Assembly (NCBI GenBank): GCA_964036045.1
Contig: OZ038385.1
Coordinates: 1,426,001 to 1,490,000, forward strand
Source: Eutreptiella sp. 'Long Island Sound 2002'
Lineage: Eukaryota; Euglenozoa; Euglenophyceae; Eutreptiales; Eutreptiaceae
DNA length: 64,000 bases
Direction: 5' to 3'
Every line of letters begins with the position of its first letter. Position 1 is the first letter of the stretch. The position numbers were made by a program, and so were the translations under genes. Positions 32,720 to 42,083 of the stretch are shown here, piece by piece. The notes below the pieces were generated by a model. It made no database searches and was not told where the DNA came from. It saw only the letters and a program-made list of their open reading frames with translations.

Positions 32720-33736
32720 TCAATCTTTTGGATTGCCGCCATTGGCGCTTACGCTCCTTCCTCTTTTCCTTGACGGTCCATTCTTGCCCGATGTGCGGCG
32801 CTTGCGTTTTCCTTCGGCTTTGGCTTGGGGTGTTGTTTTTGGCAAACATCCTGAGCGTGCACGATCGTGATTCTTGGTTCGATTGTTTGGAGTGTGAGAG
32901 CGAGGATTTTTGCGAGCGGCGGAGATAGAACGCCCTCTCCGCCGCGGTCCATTTTTTGTGGGTTTGTTCGTGGCCTTGTCCTTGGATTTCGAAGAGTCCA
33001 CAATCAATTTAGAAACCGCCTTTGTGAGAAGAGAGACTCCCTCATGGACACGCAATAATTCCTCACACTTGGTACAAGTATCGGCTTTAGAGGGCTCATA
33101 GGTCGAGTCAACAACTTTTGAAATTTGTTCGCGGAGTTGATCATTGTTCACCCGAGTGGTTTTGGCAACCTTCTTATGTTCTTGGTGAGCAACCCATTTG
33201 GAATAAACTTCATTGGATTCACAGAGGGTTTTGTGTTTAGCACGAGCAATGCACAAGAGACACCGATCACGACTCGTCTCATTATCACCGGAAATGTCAA
33301 TGTCATCATCGTCATCCATTAGAACATGATTGGGGTCATTCACCAAAGAGTTGAGCATGGATTTAACACCATCATAATGGGAAGCAATAGCGGAGCGTAA
33401 TGTAGTGAGAGATTCATCCAATTTGGTTTGAACCGAAGTGATGTCCTTGCCCAAATATTCTAGTTTCTTCTCCATTTCTCGGGAGAATATCTCTTTTTGC
33501 TTACCTTCTTCGATGACGGTTTTAACAAGAGCTTTTCCATCTCTAAAATGAGTGGTGCGGGGCGTAAAGTCATTGGATAATCTCCATCGTAACTTCTTCC
33601 GAGCGCTCCACTTCAATAGATGGTTGCGGTGACAAACAAGATGATCAATGATAGGTTTCTTCAACTCCTTAGGGACGCCGCTAAGGTCCCAGCGCAGACC
33701 TTGAGGTGAACTCTTTGCCACGGAGTCACGGCCCAT
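32720..33736 (-). CDS. PLE-beta ORF1, Gag-like nucleic-acid-binding protein
   Basis: 338 residues. Parts in order: a basic helical N-terminus; a long coiled-coil-like stretch (about residues 65-130); an acidic run (MDDDDDIDISGD); a zinc-knuckle-like CLLCIARAKHKTLC (C-x2-C-x5-H-x3-C); a second CTKC; and a very basic C-terminus (KRKRRTSGKNG, RKRGRSVS). This suits an RNA-binding protein packaging the element's RNA, which is inference. It is intact here and broken by TAA in alpha. It ends in GGNPKD, with RT following in the -1 frame. Confidence 0.6.
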   Translation of the reverse strand: MGRDSVAKSSPQGLRWDLSGVPKELKKPIIDHLVCHRNHLLKWSARKKLRWRLSNDFTPRTTHFRDGKALVKTVIEEGKQKEIFSREMEKKLEYLGKDITSVQTKLDESLTTLRSAIASHYDGVKSMLNSLVNDPNHVLMDDDDDIDISGDNETSRDRCLLCIARAKHKTLCESNEVYSKWVAHQEHKKVAKTTRVNNDQLREQISKVVDSTYEPSKADTCTKCEELLRVHEGVSLLTKAVSKLIVDSSKSKDKATNKPTKNGPRRRGRSISAARKNPRSHTPNNRTKNHDRARSGCLPKTTPQAKAEGKRKRRTSGKNGPSRKRGRSVSANGGNPKD

Positions 33737-33780
33737 AATTCGGTGTTAGGTAGAGATATGTGGCGGTAGTGACGAACTTT

Positions 33781-34328
33781 GGAAAAAAAATGCCTTTGGC
33801 TGAAATACCCTCTATGGTTCAGGAAGAAGCCTCAAGACCTCAATTCACACCCACAGGTAGCAATACAAGCCCACAAGAAGCAATGCAATGCGATCACGGA
33901 ATCCTGGATAAGCGGCGTCCCCAACAGTACGCATTTCGGCTTAAACTAAGCCCTCATCAGCTGAAAACAAACAAAAATCAATCCGGCAGGCCCAAAAAAT
34001 AGACAAATCAACAAATAGCGCCAAAAAATATAGCCACAGGAGAAGGCACACACGTCATGACCCAATGGGCTGCTGGAGAGCGCGCAAGGCCCAGCGCCTG
34101 AACAAGCGCTTAATGTTAGGCAGAGGGCGAAGAATAGCAAAGAGCTTGAGACCGGGAATGAAGGGTAGTTTGGATTTCAAACCATGCACCACGCTGGACC
34201 AACGAAGGGGTAGCGCTGAGAGGTGTACCACCCTTAGAACATGCACAATGAGGCCTATAGTTGAGTGTGGAATTTGCTCGGCTTGGCTCAAAGAGACAAT
34301 GTGTGAATCTACTGCACCGCAGCGATCC
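33781..34328 (-). mobile_element. PLE 3'-end fragment upstream of copy beta
   Basis: The same structure as 26,665-27,211 next to copy alpha, with the same boundaries. It shows that the duplicated block also includes the junction region upstream of the PLE. Confidence 0.65.
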
Positions 34329-34784
34329 AAAAGATTGAATGAGTGACTTGGAAAGGCCTCACGCCTTCGTGGACATGAGCCGGATTTTGAGATTCCTACG
34401 CTCCAGGGAGACGTTCATCTCGTGCCCCCACCTTCCATTCTCGTTGATGTGTTAAAACATTGTGGTAAATATGTCCCCTTCCCAACTTTGCCCCCTTTTG
34501 TTGCACGTACCTCCAAAATGCTACGTAAAGAAGTTGATGAATTGGAACGGGTTCTCATTTGGTCCACACACTTTGTTTCCAAGAAAACACAAGACACATC
34601 GAAGCGTCCTAGCCTTTTGGAATTCCCATACAAAAAATTGTTTGCTTCTACTGGGTCAGGCCCCTCATACACAATCAAACAATCATTGGGACACAAATTC
34701 CATGTGATTCAAAAGTCCCTTAATGAATTGTGTGACAAGATGCGCATCGCCATGTCCCATTGCCTCCAATGTGATCCCATTTAT
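34329..34784 (+). mobile_element. Inverted PLE internal fragment, left part
   Basis: A plus-strand PLE fragment beginning at the ORF1/RT boundary. It is longer than its counterpart at 27,212: the RT N-terminus reads on through KSLNELCDKMRIAMSHCLQCD until LTR-1 interrupts it at 34,785. The other half is at 47,695-47,953. Confidence 0.75.
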
Positions 34785-35128
34785 TGCGGCAGGTCACAAC
34801 CCTACCCTGGCATTTTACCCCTAAGGGAGCATTATATGGCCCTATATATGGGATATATGTGGGATAGGGTATATCATATTCCATTTCCTTGTTAGGAACA
34901 TAGGATGTGGGATGAATAAGGCAATCTTGGATGTTTAGTAATTATATCAATTACTGGATGATAGGGTGGATTTCTCATATGTGCATATCAGGTATTTCAT
35001 TGGCTATGTGTACCATATCTGTGTGCAGGATACTATTCAGTCAACACTATCGTCATGTCTTCGGTGCCAAGCAATGTTGCTGCCCATGCCACTGCGACCT
35101 CTGCTCCTGACCACCCGGTCTGGTTTCA
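34785..35128 (+). repeat. LTR-1 5' LTR
   Basis: 344 bp, starting TGCGGCAGG and ending GGTTTCA. From 34,791 it matches the 3' LTR base for base as far as I can compare. TATA-like runs (CCTATATATGGG, GGTATATCAT) at about 34,840-34,880 are candidate promoter elements. The gag start codon at 35,055 lies inside it. Confidence 0.88.
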
Positions 35129-38100
35129 TGGTAGCAGAGGCGAAAATTTTTCGTCTCTGTTGGGCGTTTGGCATCGCGGAAAGCGATCGGTCCAAGACAT
35201 CGTGGACCAAATACAAATTAAAATCTCTTCCCCGGGAGGGATAGCTGAGGGTGTCCAGGTCCCCACTCTCAGGACCTCCTCGGCCCTGACCCCATCGACC
35301 GGGCAGGGGCCGCAAAAACGGGCCAAGCCCCAAGTGGCTACCAATCCTAAGTTTCCGAAATCCCGGAATGTTCCCATCGGGGCCCCCCATCCTCGAAATC
35401 CAGCTGGTGTACCTGGGATGGTTGGGGGGGAAATAGACGGCCACCCTCAGGGAGCGATAAGAGGACCACAATCGCCTATTATGGGCTCGGGAACCGTTAC
35501 TAGCGCCGAGAATCGGGCAGTAATCGACCAATCTACTGGGGTGATCGAGCGTATGAACGCTGCGCCCTCACGCGCTGCCGACTGGGGTACGATGGCTTCG
35601 CCAATGGGGCCTATCGTGGTCGACTCTGGCACTCCTCCGTCGCTAGGGGGGTTGCCAGAGCCTCAGGTCAGAAAAAACCTGTTTGCGGCAGGGCCCATCA
35701 GCCCCATTGTTGACCAACTCGACGCTGAAAACCGTCGAGTCCTCGCGCTCACGCCTGATCCCCATGGCCATCTGGGTCCGGCTCGAGAGGCCGTGGCCCT
35801 GATCCAGCAAGCCCTGTCGGGGACTAGGCAGAACCCCACTGTGGTGGAATCGTCGCCCACTCCAATGAGTGGATCGCGGCGGTTTCCCTCCCTGGTGGAG
35901 GAATCTCCTGCCTTGGGAGCGTATCCCAATCCCCGGAGCGGATCCAGGCTAAATCCTACGATCATCGAGGAATCCCCCACGCAAATCGAGGAGGATGAGT
36001 GTGACCAGTGGTTCCCCCTGGCGGTGGAGCAGTGGAACGACGATGAGGAGGAGGAGATTGGAGTGTTGGAACGTCATGAACTCCATCATTCCCCTATTTC
36101 CGTTGCCTCGTCGCTTGCACCTCCTGAACCTGTGTCAGGGACCAGGGATCGCCCCATGCTGGTGGAAGAATCCCCGGCCCCCCACTACATCACGGTGGAG
36201 GACTCTCCGGCCCCTCAGTTCATTGCTGTGGAAGAGTCCCCGGTGCCTATGAGCGGCGTCAAAAACCGCCCGTGTCTTGTCGTGGAATCTCCGGAGCCTA
36301 CGGGGGACCGGGCCGGTACTACATCTCCGGTGCCTATGAGTGGCACGAAAGATCGTCCATCCCTGGTGGATGATTCTCCGGCAATGCCGAAGGTCAACAA
36401 TGTGTGCTGGGGGGGAGGGAATCAGGTGGAGGGAGGTTCAGCATCCCTCCCAAAAAATTTGGTCTCTCCCCCCACAAATACATCTCCTACGGAGGACCCC
36501 CAACTGCCCAATTGGGGGGGGGATCCAGAGGTTGCAACGGGATCGGAGCCTGTTTTTGCTTCCCATCCGAGAACTCGATCACCTATGGTGGTTCATGAGT
36601 CACCACAGTATATTGTGGTGGACGATTCCCCACCCCCACCGCCGCGACCGAATACTGTTGGTCATGTTCCCCCTCCGCCGTCACCCCGCCACCGCCAGGT
36701 GGCTTACATCGAGCACGTGCAAGGAATCCCGCACCTGGTTCGGCCATCTAGTAGTGGGGGTTCGGGGGGCGGACATCCCTCTAGTGGGGGGGCGCCAGCG
36801 CCTGTTGCTGCGCGCCCCACACCCCCGTCTCGCCCTGCGGGGGGGCCCTCTGGTCCCTCCGTGGCAGGGGGGGCTGCTGGGGGGGGCGGTGGTGGCTCAT
36901 CTCCTCCTCGTGGAGGGCAGGGTCCATCTTTTCGACATTCTGGGGGCCCCACTCCTACACGGGGGGGGGGCGACCTACAGCACACCTGTGGCTGTCCCCG
37001 GTGTGTGGTGCACTACGAAACGTGCATCCAATCTCTGATGGCACAGGTGAGGGACCTGCGAAATCAGAATCTGGAGTTGCAGCGATCCCATCAGGAACTT
37101 TCTCAGGCAGTAGCCTCTACCGTGGGCATCAGTCAGTCCTACGGGGACCGGATGACCCAAATCTTGTCTACGTTGGCTAAGTTTGACGCGGTGGTTCAGG
37201 GCTACCAACAGGATTCTAAGGCAGTGGAGGCTAGTGTGTCGCATCATCTTAAGATGTCCAACGGAAACACGGCTAAGTGCTTTAGCGCAGTGGAGTCGCT
37301 CGCTACACGTTACGCCGCCGTTGCATCTAGGATCGATGCGTGGGACCACTGGTACTCCACGCCTGCGGAACCCGTTACGGTGGTCCCACCCCCGCCATCA
37401 GCGCCTCCGCCCGTTCCTGATCCTACACCGGCGGCGCCTACGGCGCCCATGGGCGCGCCATCCGGTTCATCCGGTGGTGGGTGTGTCCTTCCTTTCTCCG
37501 TCCACCCATCCCACGATTGCATCTACCATCCGAACGCTTGTCCGGATTCGGGGTGGCCGAGGGGGGGAGAAGAACACCACGAACACCCCCACCCCCAAGA
37601 ACCTACATCGTGGAGGGGAATCGCCGAAAAGCAGAAGGAACGTGCTGTTCCCGAGTGGAGGGCGACGCCTAAGGGCGAAGAACACCCCACGGAGCCTACG
37701 GCCCCGTGGGCCAATGAAGAGGAGAACACCTCTTCGTTGGGGAACATTAATCCCCTCACGAAAAATGTTTTCACTTCCCCTGGGAAACCTTCGTACACGC
37801 CCTCTCATCCTACGGATACGTGTACCGTCTCTCCAGTGAGGGTTGCACCAAATGCAAGTGGAGGTGCACCCCCAACCATGGCTCCCCCTGCTTACCACCC
37901 GTACCAAATGCCTATGGTGCGAAATAGTTACACCAAAGCGGTGGAGGATAGTGATATGCCTAAACCGCAATTTAATGGGCAGCTAGAGTGCTACGACGAG
38001 TGGGTGGAGAAGCTTCAACAATGGTTGGGGGGGTGTGATCCCATGTACCGAAAGGCCAACGAGGCAAAGATGATTTTGAGTACCTTGCCCCCATGGCTAA

Positions 38101-39206
38101 AGGCGATCATCAACGCCAGGGTTGCCGAGGCCAGCCACCACACACGCACGGCCCCCACCCTCAAAGAGTTGTGGGACTTTTTGGAACAACGTTTCCACGA
38201 GTATGACCCCTCAAGGGCTGATGAAAGGTGGCGAGCCCTCACCCCCAGGGTGGTTAGAGGGCAAGTGACCCTCATCGACCTTGAAGATTTCTATGCTCGT
38301 TGGCAATGTTTGTTGCCTCTGAGCAATGAGACTCTTCCCCACGTGATCCGGGAGCAGCTCCTAAGCAAGCTCCCGTGGATCAAGGAGAAGGTCGTCAAGC
38401 AAGAGGCTAAGAATAGCCCAGACAGCTATGTGGTGGATTTTAGTGGCCTTGACCCTTCGCCGGGTCGCGCCCCGTTCGAAAAAGAACTCAGGAAATATAG
38501 CGCTCAAGCTTGCACTACGGTTCCTGAGATTGTTTCCTTTTCGGGGCCGGGGGTGATAGTTGACTGCAAAGACCCGGCTCTCCAGGAGTGGATCTTGAAA
38601 CTCAACAACACATCTCACACACGCGGCTACACTATGAAAGTGGAGCAACGTAGGCCTCGTTTGAAGCCTGCGGAAATCTGCGCCCTTGCCCATAAAAGCG
38701 TGTCGGAGAGGGAAGCTCTCGAACGCCTCAATAAAGGAGACAAGACGACGGTGACGTACACTCATCGCCCTTCTCACAATAAAACCGCGGTGAATGCGGT
38801 TAATGCGGAGGCTACGGCGGACCCTGACACCTCCGAACCCGCTCACACCTCCGTCAACGCCGTGGGTCACTCTAAACCTCCGGCGAAGAAACCCGTCGAC
38901 CCCGGGGCTAAACCGCCACCTACCTTTTGGGTTCCGTGTTCCAAACATTGGAAAACACGTAAACAAACGGAGATGGACATGTCTTGGATTGATTGGGGTG
39001 CCACCAATACCACCCTTTGGACGTGTAAGCCTAATTCTCCGTGCAATGACACTCATTGGAACATTGCGGGTAAGTCTAAAGGTGGTAAGCCTAAGGGTGG
39101 CGATAAGGGTGGCGGTGGTGATAAGGGTGGTGGTGGTTATAAGGGTGGCGGCAGCAAGGGCGATAAAGGAGGCAAGGGAGCGCCGAACGGGCGCGGACGT
39201 TGGTAG
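35055..39206 (+). CDS. LTR-1 Gag
   Basis: 1383 codons, long for a Gag. The ATG lies in the 5' LTR and the frame runs through the primer-binding site, as in yeast Ty1. In order: a region with at least nine ESP/DSP motifs, several as MSG..R.P.LVEESP; a Gly/Pro/Ser linker; CGCPRCVVHYETC plus a coiled coil (about residues 645-725); a helical capsid-like region (about 975-1180, from KPQFNGQLECYDEWVEKL); and a Lys/Gly-rich nucleic-acid-binding tail. It forms the particle and packages RNA. It ends in UAG (39,204-39,206) followed in the same frame by open pol sequence, suggesting readthrough. No retroviral CCHC knuckle is seen at the C-terminus. Confidence 0.75.
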   Translation: MSSVPSNVAAHATATSAPDHPVWFHGSRGENFSSLLGVWHRGKRSVQDIVDQIQIKISSPGGIAEGVQVPTLRTSSALTPSTGQGPQKRAKPQVATNPKFPKSRNVPIGAPHPRNPAGVPGMVGGEIDGHPQGAIRGPQSPIMGSGTVTSAENRAVIDQSTGVIERMNAAPSRAADWGTMASPMGPIVVDSGTPPSLGGLPEPQVRKNLFAAGPISPIVDQLDAENRRVLALTPDPHGHLGPAREAVALIQQALSGTRQNPTVVESSPTPMSGSRRFPSLVEESPALGAYPNPRSGSRLNPTIIEESPTQIEEDECDQWFPLAVEQWNDDEEEEIGVLERHELHHSPISVASSLAPPEPVSGTRDRPMLVEESPAPHYITVEDSPAPQFIAVEESPVPMSGVKNRPCLVVESPEPTGDRAGTTSPVPMSGTKDRPSLVDDSPAMPKVNNVCWGGGNQVEGGSASLPKNLVSPPTNTSPTEDPQLPNWGGDPEVATGSEPVFASHPRTRSPMVVHESPQYIVVDDSPPPPPRPNTVGHVPPPPSPRHRQVAYIEHVQGIPHLVRPSSSGGSGGGHPSSGGAPAPVAARPTPPSRPAGGPSGPSVAGGAAGGGGGGSSPPRGGQGPSFRHSGGPTPTRGGGDLQHTCGCPRCVVHYETCIQSLMAQVRDLRNQNLELQRSHQELSQAVASTVGISQSYGDRMTQILSTLAKFDAVVQGYQQDSKAVEASVSHHLKMSNGNTAKCFSAVESLATRYAAVASRIDAWDHWYSTPAEPVTVVPPPPSAPPPVPDPTPAAPTAPMGAPSGSSGGGCVLPFSVHPSHDCIYHPNACPDSGWPRGGEEHHEHPHPQEPTSWRGIAEKQKERAVPEWRATPKGEEHPTEPTAPWANEEENTSSLGNINPLTKNVFTSPGKPSYTPSHPTDTCTVSPVRVAPNASGGAPPTMAPPAYHPYQMPMVRNSYTKAVEDSDMPKPQFNGQLECYDEWVEKLQQWLGGCDPMYRKANEAKMILSTLPPWLKAIINARVAEASHHTRTAPTLKELWDFLEQRFHEYDPSRADERWRALTPRVVRGQVTLIDLEDFYARWQCLLPLSNETLPHVIREQLLSKLPWIKEKVVKQEAKNSPDSYVVDFSGLDPSPGRAPFEKELRKYSAQACTTVPEIVSFSGPGVIVDCKDPALQEWILKLNNTSHTRGYTMKVEQRRPRLKPAEICALAHKSVSEREALERLNKGDKTTVTYTHRPSHNKTAVNAVNAEATADPDTSEPAHTSVNAVGHSKPPAKKPVDPGAKPPPTFWVPCSKHWKTRKQTEMDMSWIDWGATNTTLWTCKPNSPCNDTHWNIAGKSKGGKPKGGDKGGGGDKGGGGYKGGGSKGDKGGKGAPNGRGRW
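35129..35142 (+). promoter_or_regulatory. LTR-1 primer-binding site
   Basis: TGGTAGCAGAGGCG begins immediately after the LTR's terminal CA. It matches the complement of the 3' end of an initiator-methionine tRNA of the animal type (ending CCUCUGCUACCA) for about 12 bases. Minus-strand DNA synthesis would start here. Confidence 0.75.
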
Positions 39207-42083
39207 GAGTGCCCAGAGGCGCCCCCTTCGAAAGAAGAAAACCTCGGGCACCCCTTTGACACTACCGTGGCTCTCGTTCCATCGAGAGTCATGAAGGGGC
39301 ATATAGTGACTAGTGAGATTCAAACCGAACTTTCCGTTCAGGTTGTTTTGCCCAATGGAGAACGCAAGGCCCTCCGTGTTTTGGTGGATTTTGGGTGCCA
39401 AGCGGTCGCTTTGGCCAACCCCAATGTTTTTGGAGACCAACCCTCCGAAAAATATGAATCCCCCCAACGGAGGCGCCTACTCCAAGCAGATAATGAGACG
39501 CCTTTGCCGGGGGGGGACGAGCAAATAGACGTCAAAATTCAATTTACGGGGGTTGTGGATGGTAGTGTTTCACTTCCTCGTGTTGCCCAGTATGGCGTGT
39601 CCCCGTACCTTGTCCCGAATTTACCTTGGGATATGGTTTTGGGGCACCCATGGGGTTACGAACATTGTGTGAGCCATTTTGCCCGTTTCAATTGTTTGTA
39701 CTCTCACCATCCAGTGCACTCCCGTTTTTGGATTGAGGACTTCCGTGAGGCTCCACGAACCGGCAAACCATTTTTGGTGAAACCCATTCATGGTAAGGTG
39801 TCACGTCAGTCCGTGTGGGGCCTAACCGTTCCAGTCATTGGGGCGGTCGCTCCTACTCACCCTGCCCCGGCCATTGTGGTTACGCCCCCTGGTGGCGAAC
39901 CGCCTAACCGTGTTGAGGCCGAGAAACACATATCCTATGCCTTGACCGCTTCCTCCGTGGCCCCCGTACAGGACCGGGCTTGTGCTTTGGAGCTCGTTGA
40001 ATTTGCTCCCGAAGCCCTTGCCCGTGATGTTCTACCTACGCGGCGTGATGGGTCCATGTGGACCCAGTCTGACTATGGCCTCACGCCATATTGGGCCACA
40101 CGTGTCAAAAAACAATTTGGCAAAAACCCCGACGTGGACGCCTTCAATAGGGTCCCGGGTATGGCCCAGGCTACCCGTTGGGTTTCGCCGCTTGAAGATT
40201 TCTTTTCCACTCCCGCGGACCCCTCCAAATTGTATTGGATGTGCCCTCCCTATCATCGGTTTTCCGATTGTGTTCGGAAGATTCGGCAAGAAAAACTACG
40301 AGCCATCGTCGTAGGGCCGAAGTGGACACATAGGGAGTGGTGGAAACCCCTTATGGAAATTACTTTGCAAGGGTACCACCTTCCTGGGACAGAGACTAAA
40401 GCCTGTCTCTATCAGAATGACCACCTCACGCCCCTTCCTCAACGTGGTTGGTCCACGGTGGCGCTATACGTGGACGGTGGTATTGCGGAGGAAAATTTGG
40501 CGGCCACTAAATGTCATGTGGCCTCCGTTTTGGCACCAGCCGTCTCTAACCCCAACACGGATGGCGAGCCGGGCATGACCTCGGAGGAAGATTCGGAGGA
40601 TGAAAGAGTGCCTAACCATTTGGCTTCGGTGCGCACCCTCACGTATCAGGCGACCCATAAAAAACTCCTCGCACCCGTTACTCTTGATCCTACCCCCGAA
40701 GATTTGGAGGCACAAGAATGCGTGCGTTCACGCATTGCGAAAATTGAACGAGAGTTATTGGGTGGGAGGGCCACTACCGTTAAGCGTTACCGAAAACGTA
40801 AAGGCGCCACACGATTGTTGGCGGCTTCTCGTGTGGGTGGCGTTGTCACCACCCAAGAGCCTATTGTGTCTCCGGAGGTGGAGCTCATGAGGAGGCGCAT
40901 CCTCGCGGACTATGAGCGGGATGTTTTTAGTGGGGAGGTTCGTCTCCGTCCGGACCAGGAACACCCTAAGGTCCGTGGTACGGAGCGGTTGGGGTTTGCT
41001 AAACTTGACCTATACCCGAACGCCAAACCCAAGTCCGTGAAGCCTATACGGTTGGTGGGGGAGCGTGCCGCGGCGGAGCAAGAAATAGTGGAGGACTTTT
41101 TGGCTCCTGGCTGGATTGAGCCGTGCCCTGCCTCCGAATGGGCGTCCAACGGTTTCGTTGTGCCCAAGAAAGAGAAAGGAAAGTGGCGCCTCGTGGTGGA
41201 CTACCGCCAACTTAATGAGGCTACCTTGCCCGACGCACACCCCCTCCCCCTCATAGAAAACATGTTGGAAAATCAATCCAAACACAAGATTTTCACTATT
41301 GTGGACTTGAGTAAAGGGTTTCATCAAATTCCCCTTCACCCTGAATCCCGGGCTAAGACCGCCATGAATTTGGCGGGTAAGCGATACCAATGGCGTGTTA
41401 TGCCTATGGGTATCAAGAATGGGCCCGCTATTTTTCAACGGGTCATGGACCATGTTTTGCAGGGTTTGGATTGTGCGGACGTATATATCGATGATATTAT
41501 TATTGGTTCCTCCGGTGCGACGGAGGAGGAGCTATTGGCTAACCACGACCGCGACGTGCGTGCCGTGTTGGATAGGCTACGAAAAGAGGAGTTGGTTGCT
41601 TCGGTTAGCAAAACCGATTTCTTTGTTCGTTCGGTTGAGTTTTGTGGCCATGTGTTGGAAAATGGCACACGTCGGCCGGCGCCAGGGAAAATGTTGGCGC
41701 TTGAGCGTTGGGACAAACCGGATAATGTTCGGGAACTCCGGGGGTTCTTGGGGCTCGCCAACTATTATTCGGGCTATGTCCAACACTACGCCTCCATGGC
41801 TACCCCTTTGATTAATATGTTGAAGGATTTGCCTAGGCATAAGAATGGCAAAAAGATAGGCCTAACATGGAATGCTTCGGCTAACGAGGCCTTTTTGAAG
41901 CTCAAGCGTGCTATTACGGATATTGTTCCCCTCCAACTAGCCGATTGGGATAAGGACTTTGTCCTCACCCCGGACGCTAGTAATTGGGCGGTGGGGGCGG
42001 CCCTACAGCAGGAAGGTCCCGATGGTGCCCTACGCCCCCTTGCCTTTTTCTCCCGCAAATTGTCAGGCAGCCAATTGAATTGA
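39207..42083 (+). CDS. LTR-1 Pol, part 1: protease, Dam-like region, RT, start of RNase H
   Basis: Same frame as gag, separated only by UAG; the first Met is at about 39,291. The protease site reads VLVDFGCQ (about 39,378-39,401), where D-S/T-G is usual. Next, about 40,060-40,410 (DVDAFNRV, then WMCPPYHRF, then AIVVGPKWTHREWW) resembles the Dam-like methyltransferase region of DIRS elements. The RT has WRLVVDYRQLN, VDLSKGFHQI, MPMGIKNGPAIF and catalytic YIDD (about 41,484-41,495). RNase H begins with FVLTPDASNWAVGAAL. The frame stops at UGA (42,081-42,083) after LSGSQLN, where Trp is expected. Confidence 0.8.
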   Translation, partial: ECPEAPPSKEENLGHPFDTTVALVPSRVMKGHIVTSEIQTELSVQVVLPNGERKALRVLVDFGCQAVALANPNVFGDQPSEKYESPQRRRLLQADNETPLPGGDEQIDVKIQFTGVVDGSVSLPRVAQYGVSPYLVPNLPWDMVLGHPWGYEHCVSHFARFNCLYSHHPVHSRFWIEDFREAPRTGKPFLVKPIHGKVSRQSVWGLTVPVIGAVAPTHPAPAIVVTPPGGEPPNRVEAEKHISYALTASSVAPVQDRACALELVEFAPEALARDVLPTRRDGSMWTQSDYGLTPYWATRVKKQFGKNPDVDAFNRVPGMAQATRWVSPLEDFFSTPADPSKLYWMCPPYHRFSDCVRKIRQEKLRAIVVGPKWTHREWWKPLMEITLQGYHLPGTETKACLYQNDHLTPLPQRGWSTVALYVDGGIAEENLAATKCHVASVLAPAVSNPNTDGEPGMTSEEDSEDERVPNHLASVRTLTYQATHKKLLAPVTLDPTPEDLEAQECVRSRIAKIERELLGGRATTVKRYRKRKGATRLLAASRVGGVVTTQEPIVSPEVELMRRRILADYERDVFSGEVRLRPDQEHPKVRGTERLGFAKLDLYPNAKPKSVKPIRLVGERAAAEQEIVEDFLAPGWIEPCPASEWASNGFVVPKKEKGKWRLVVDYRQLNEATLPDAHPLPLIENMLENQSKHKIFTIVDLSKGFHQIPLHPESRAKTAMNLAGKRYQWRVMPMGIKNGPAIFQRVMDHVLQGLDCADVYIDDIIIGSSGATEEELLANHDRDVRAVLDRLRKEELVASVSKTDFFVRSVEFCGHVLENGTRRPAPGKMLALERWDKPDNVRELRGFLGLANYYSGYVQHYASMATPLINMLKDLPRHKNGKKIGLTWNASANEAFLKLKRAITDIVPLQLADWDKDFVLTPDASNWAVGAALQQEGPDGALRPLAFFSRKLSGSQLN

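Larger units (their letters stand above)
27599..33780 (-). mobile_element. Penelope-like element, copy beta (interrupted)
   Basis: Minus strand: 5' end near 33,780, ORF1 33,736-32,720, RT core 32,636-31,181, interruption by the LTR element (28,137-31,175, target CACAT), RT C-terminus 28,131 to about 27,600, where it is truncated and abuts the inverted fragment. Length without the insertion is about 3.1 kb. The insertion site and element are the same as in copy alpha. ORF1 is intact here, and the RT core has only the shared UGA at 31,380. Confidence 0.75.

Noticed and set aside
38361-39467. 368-aa minus-strand open frame
   Set aside because: Antisense of LTR-1 gag, with no domain of its own.
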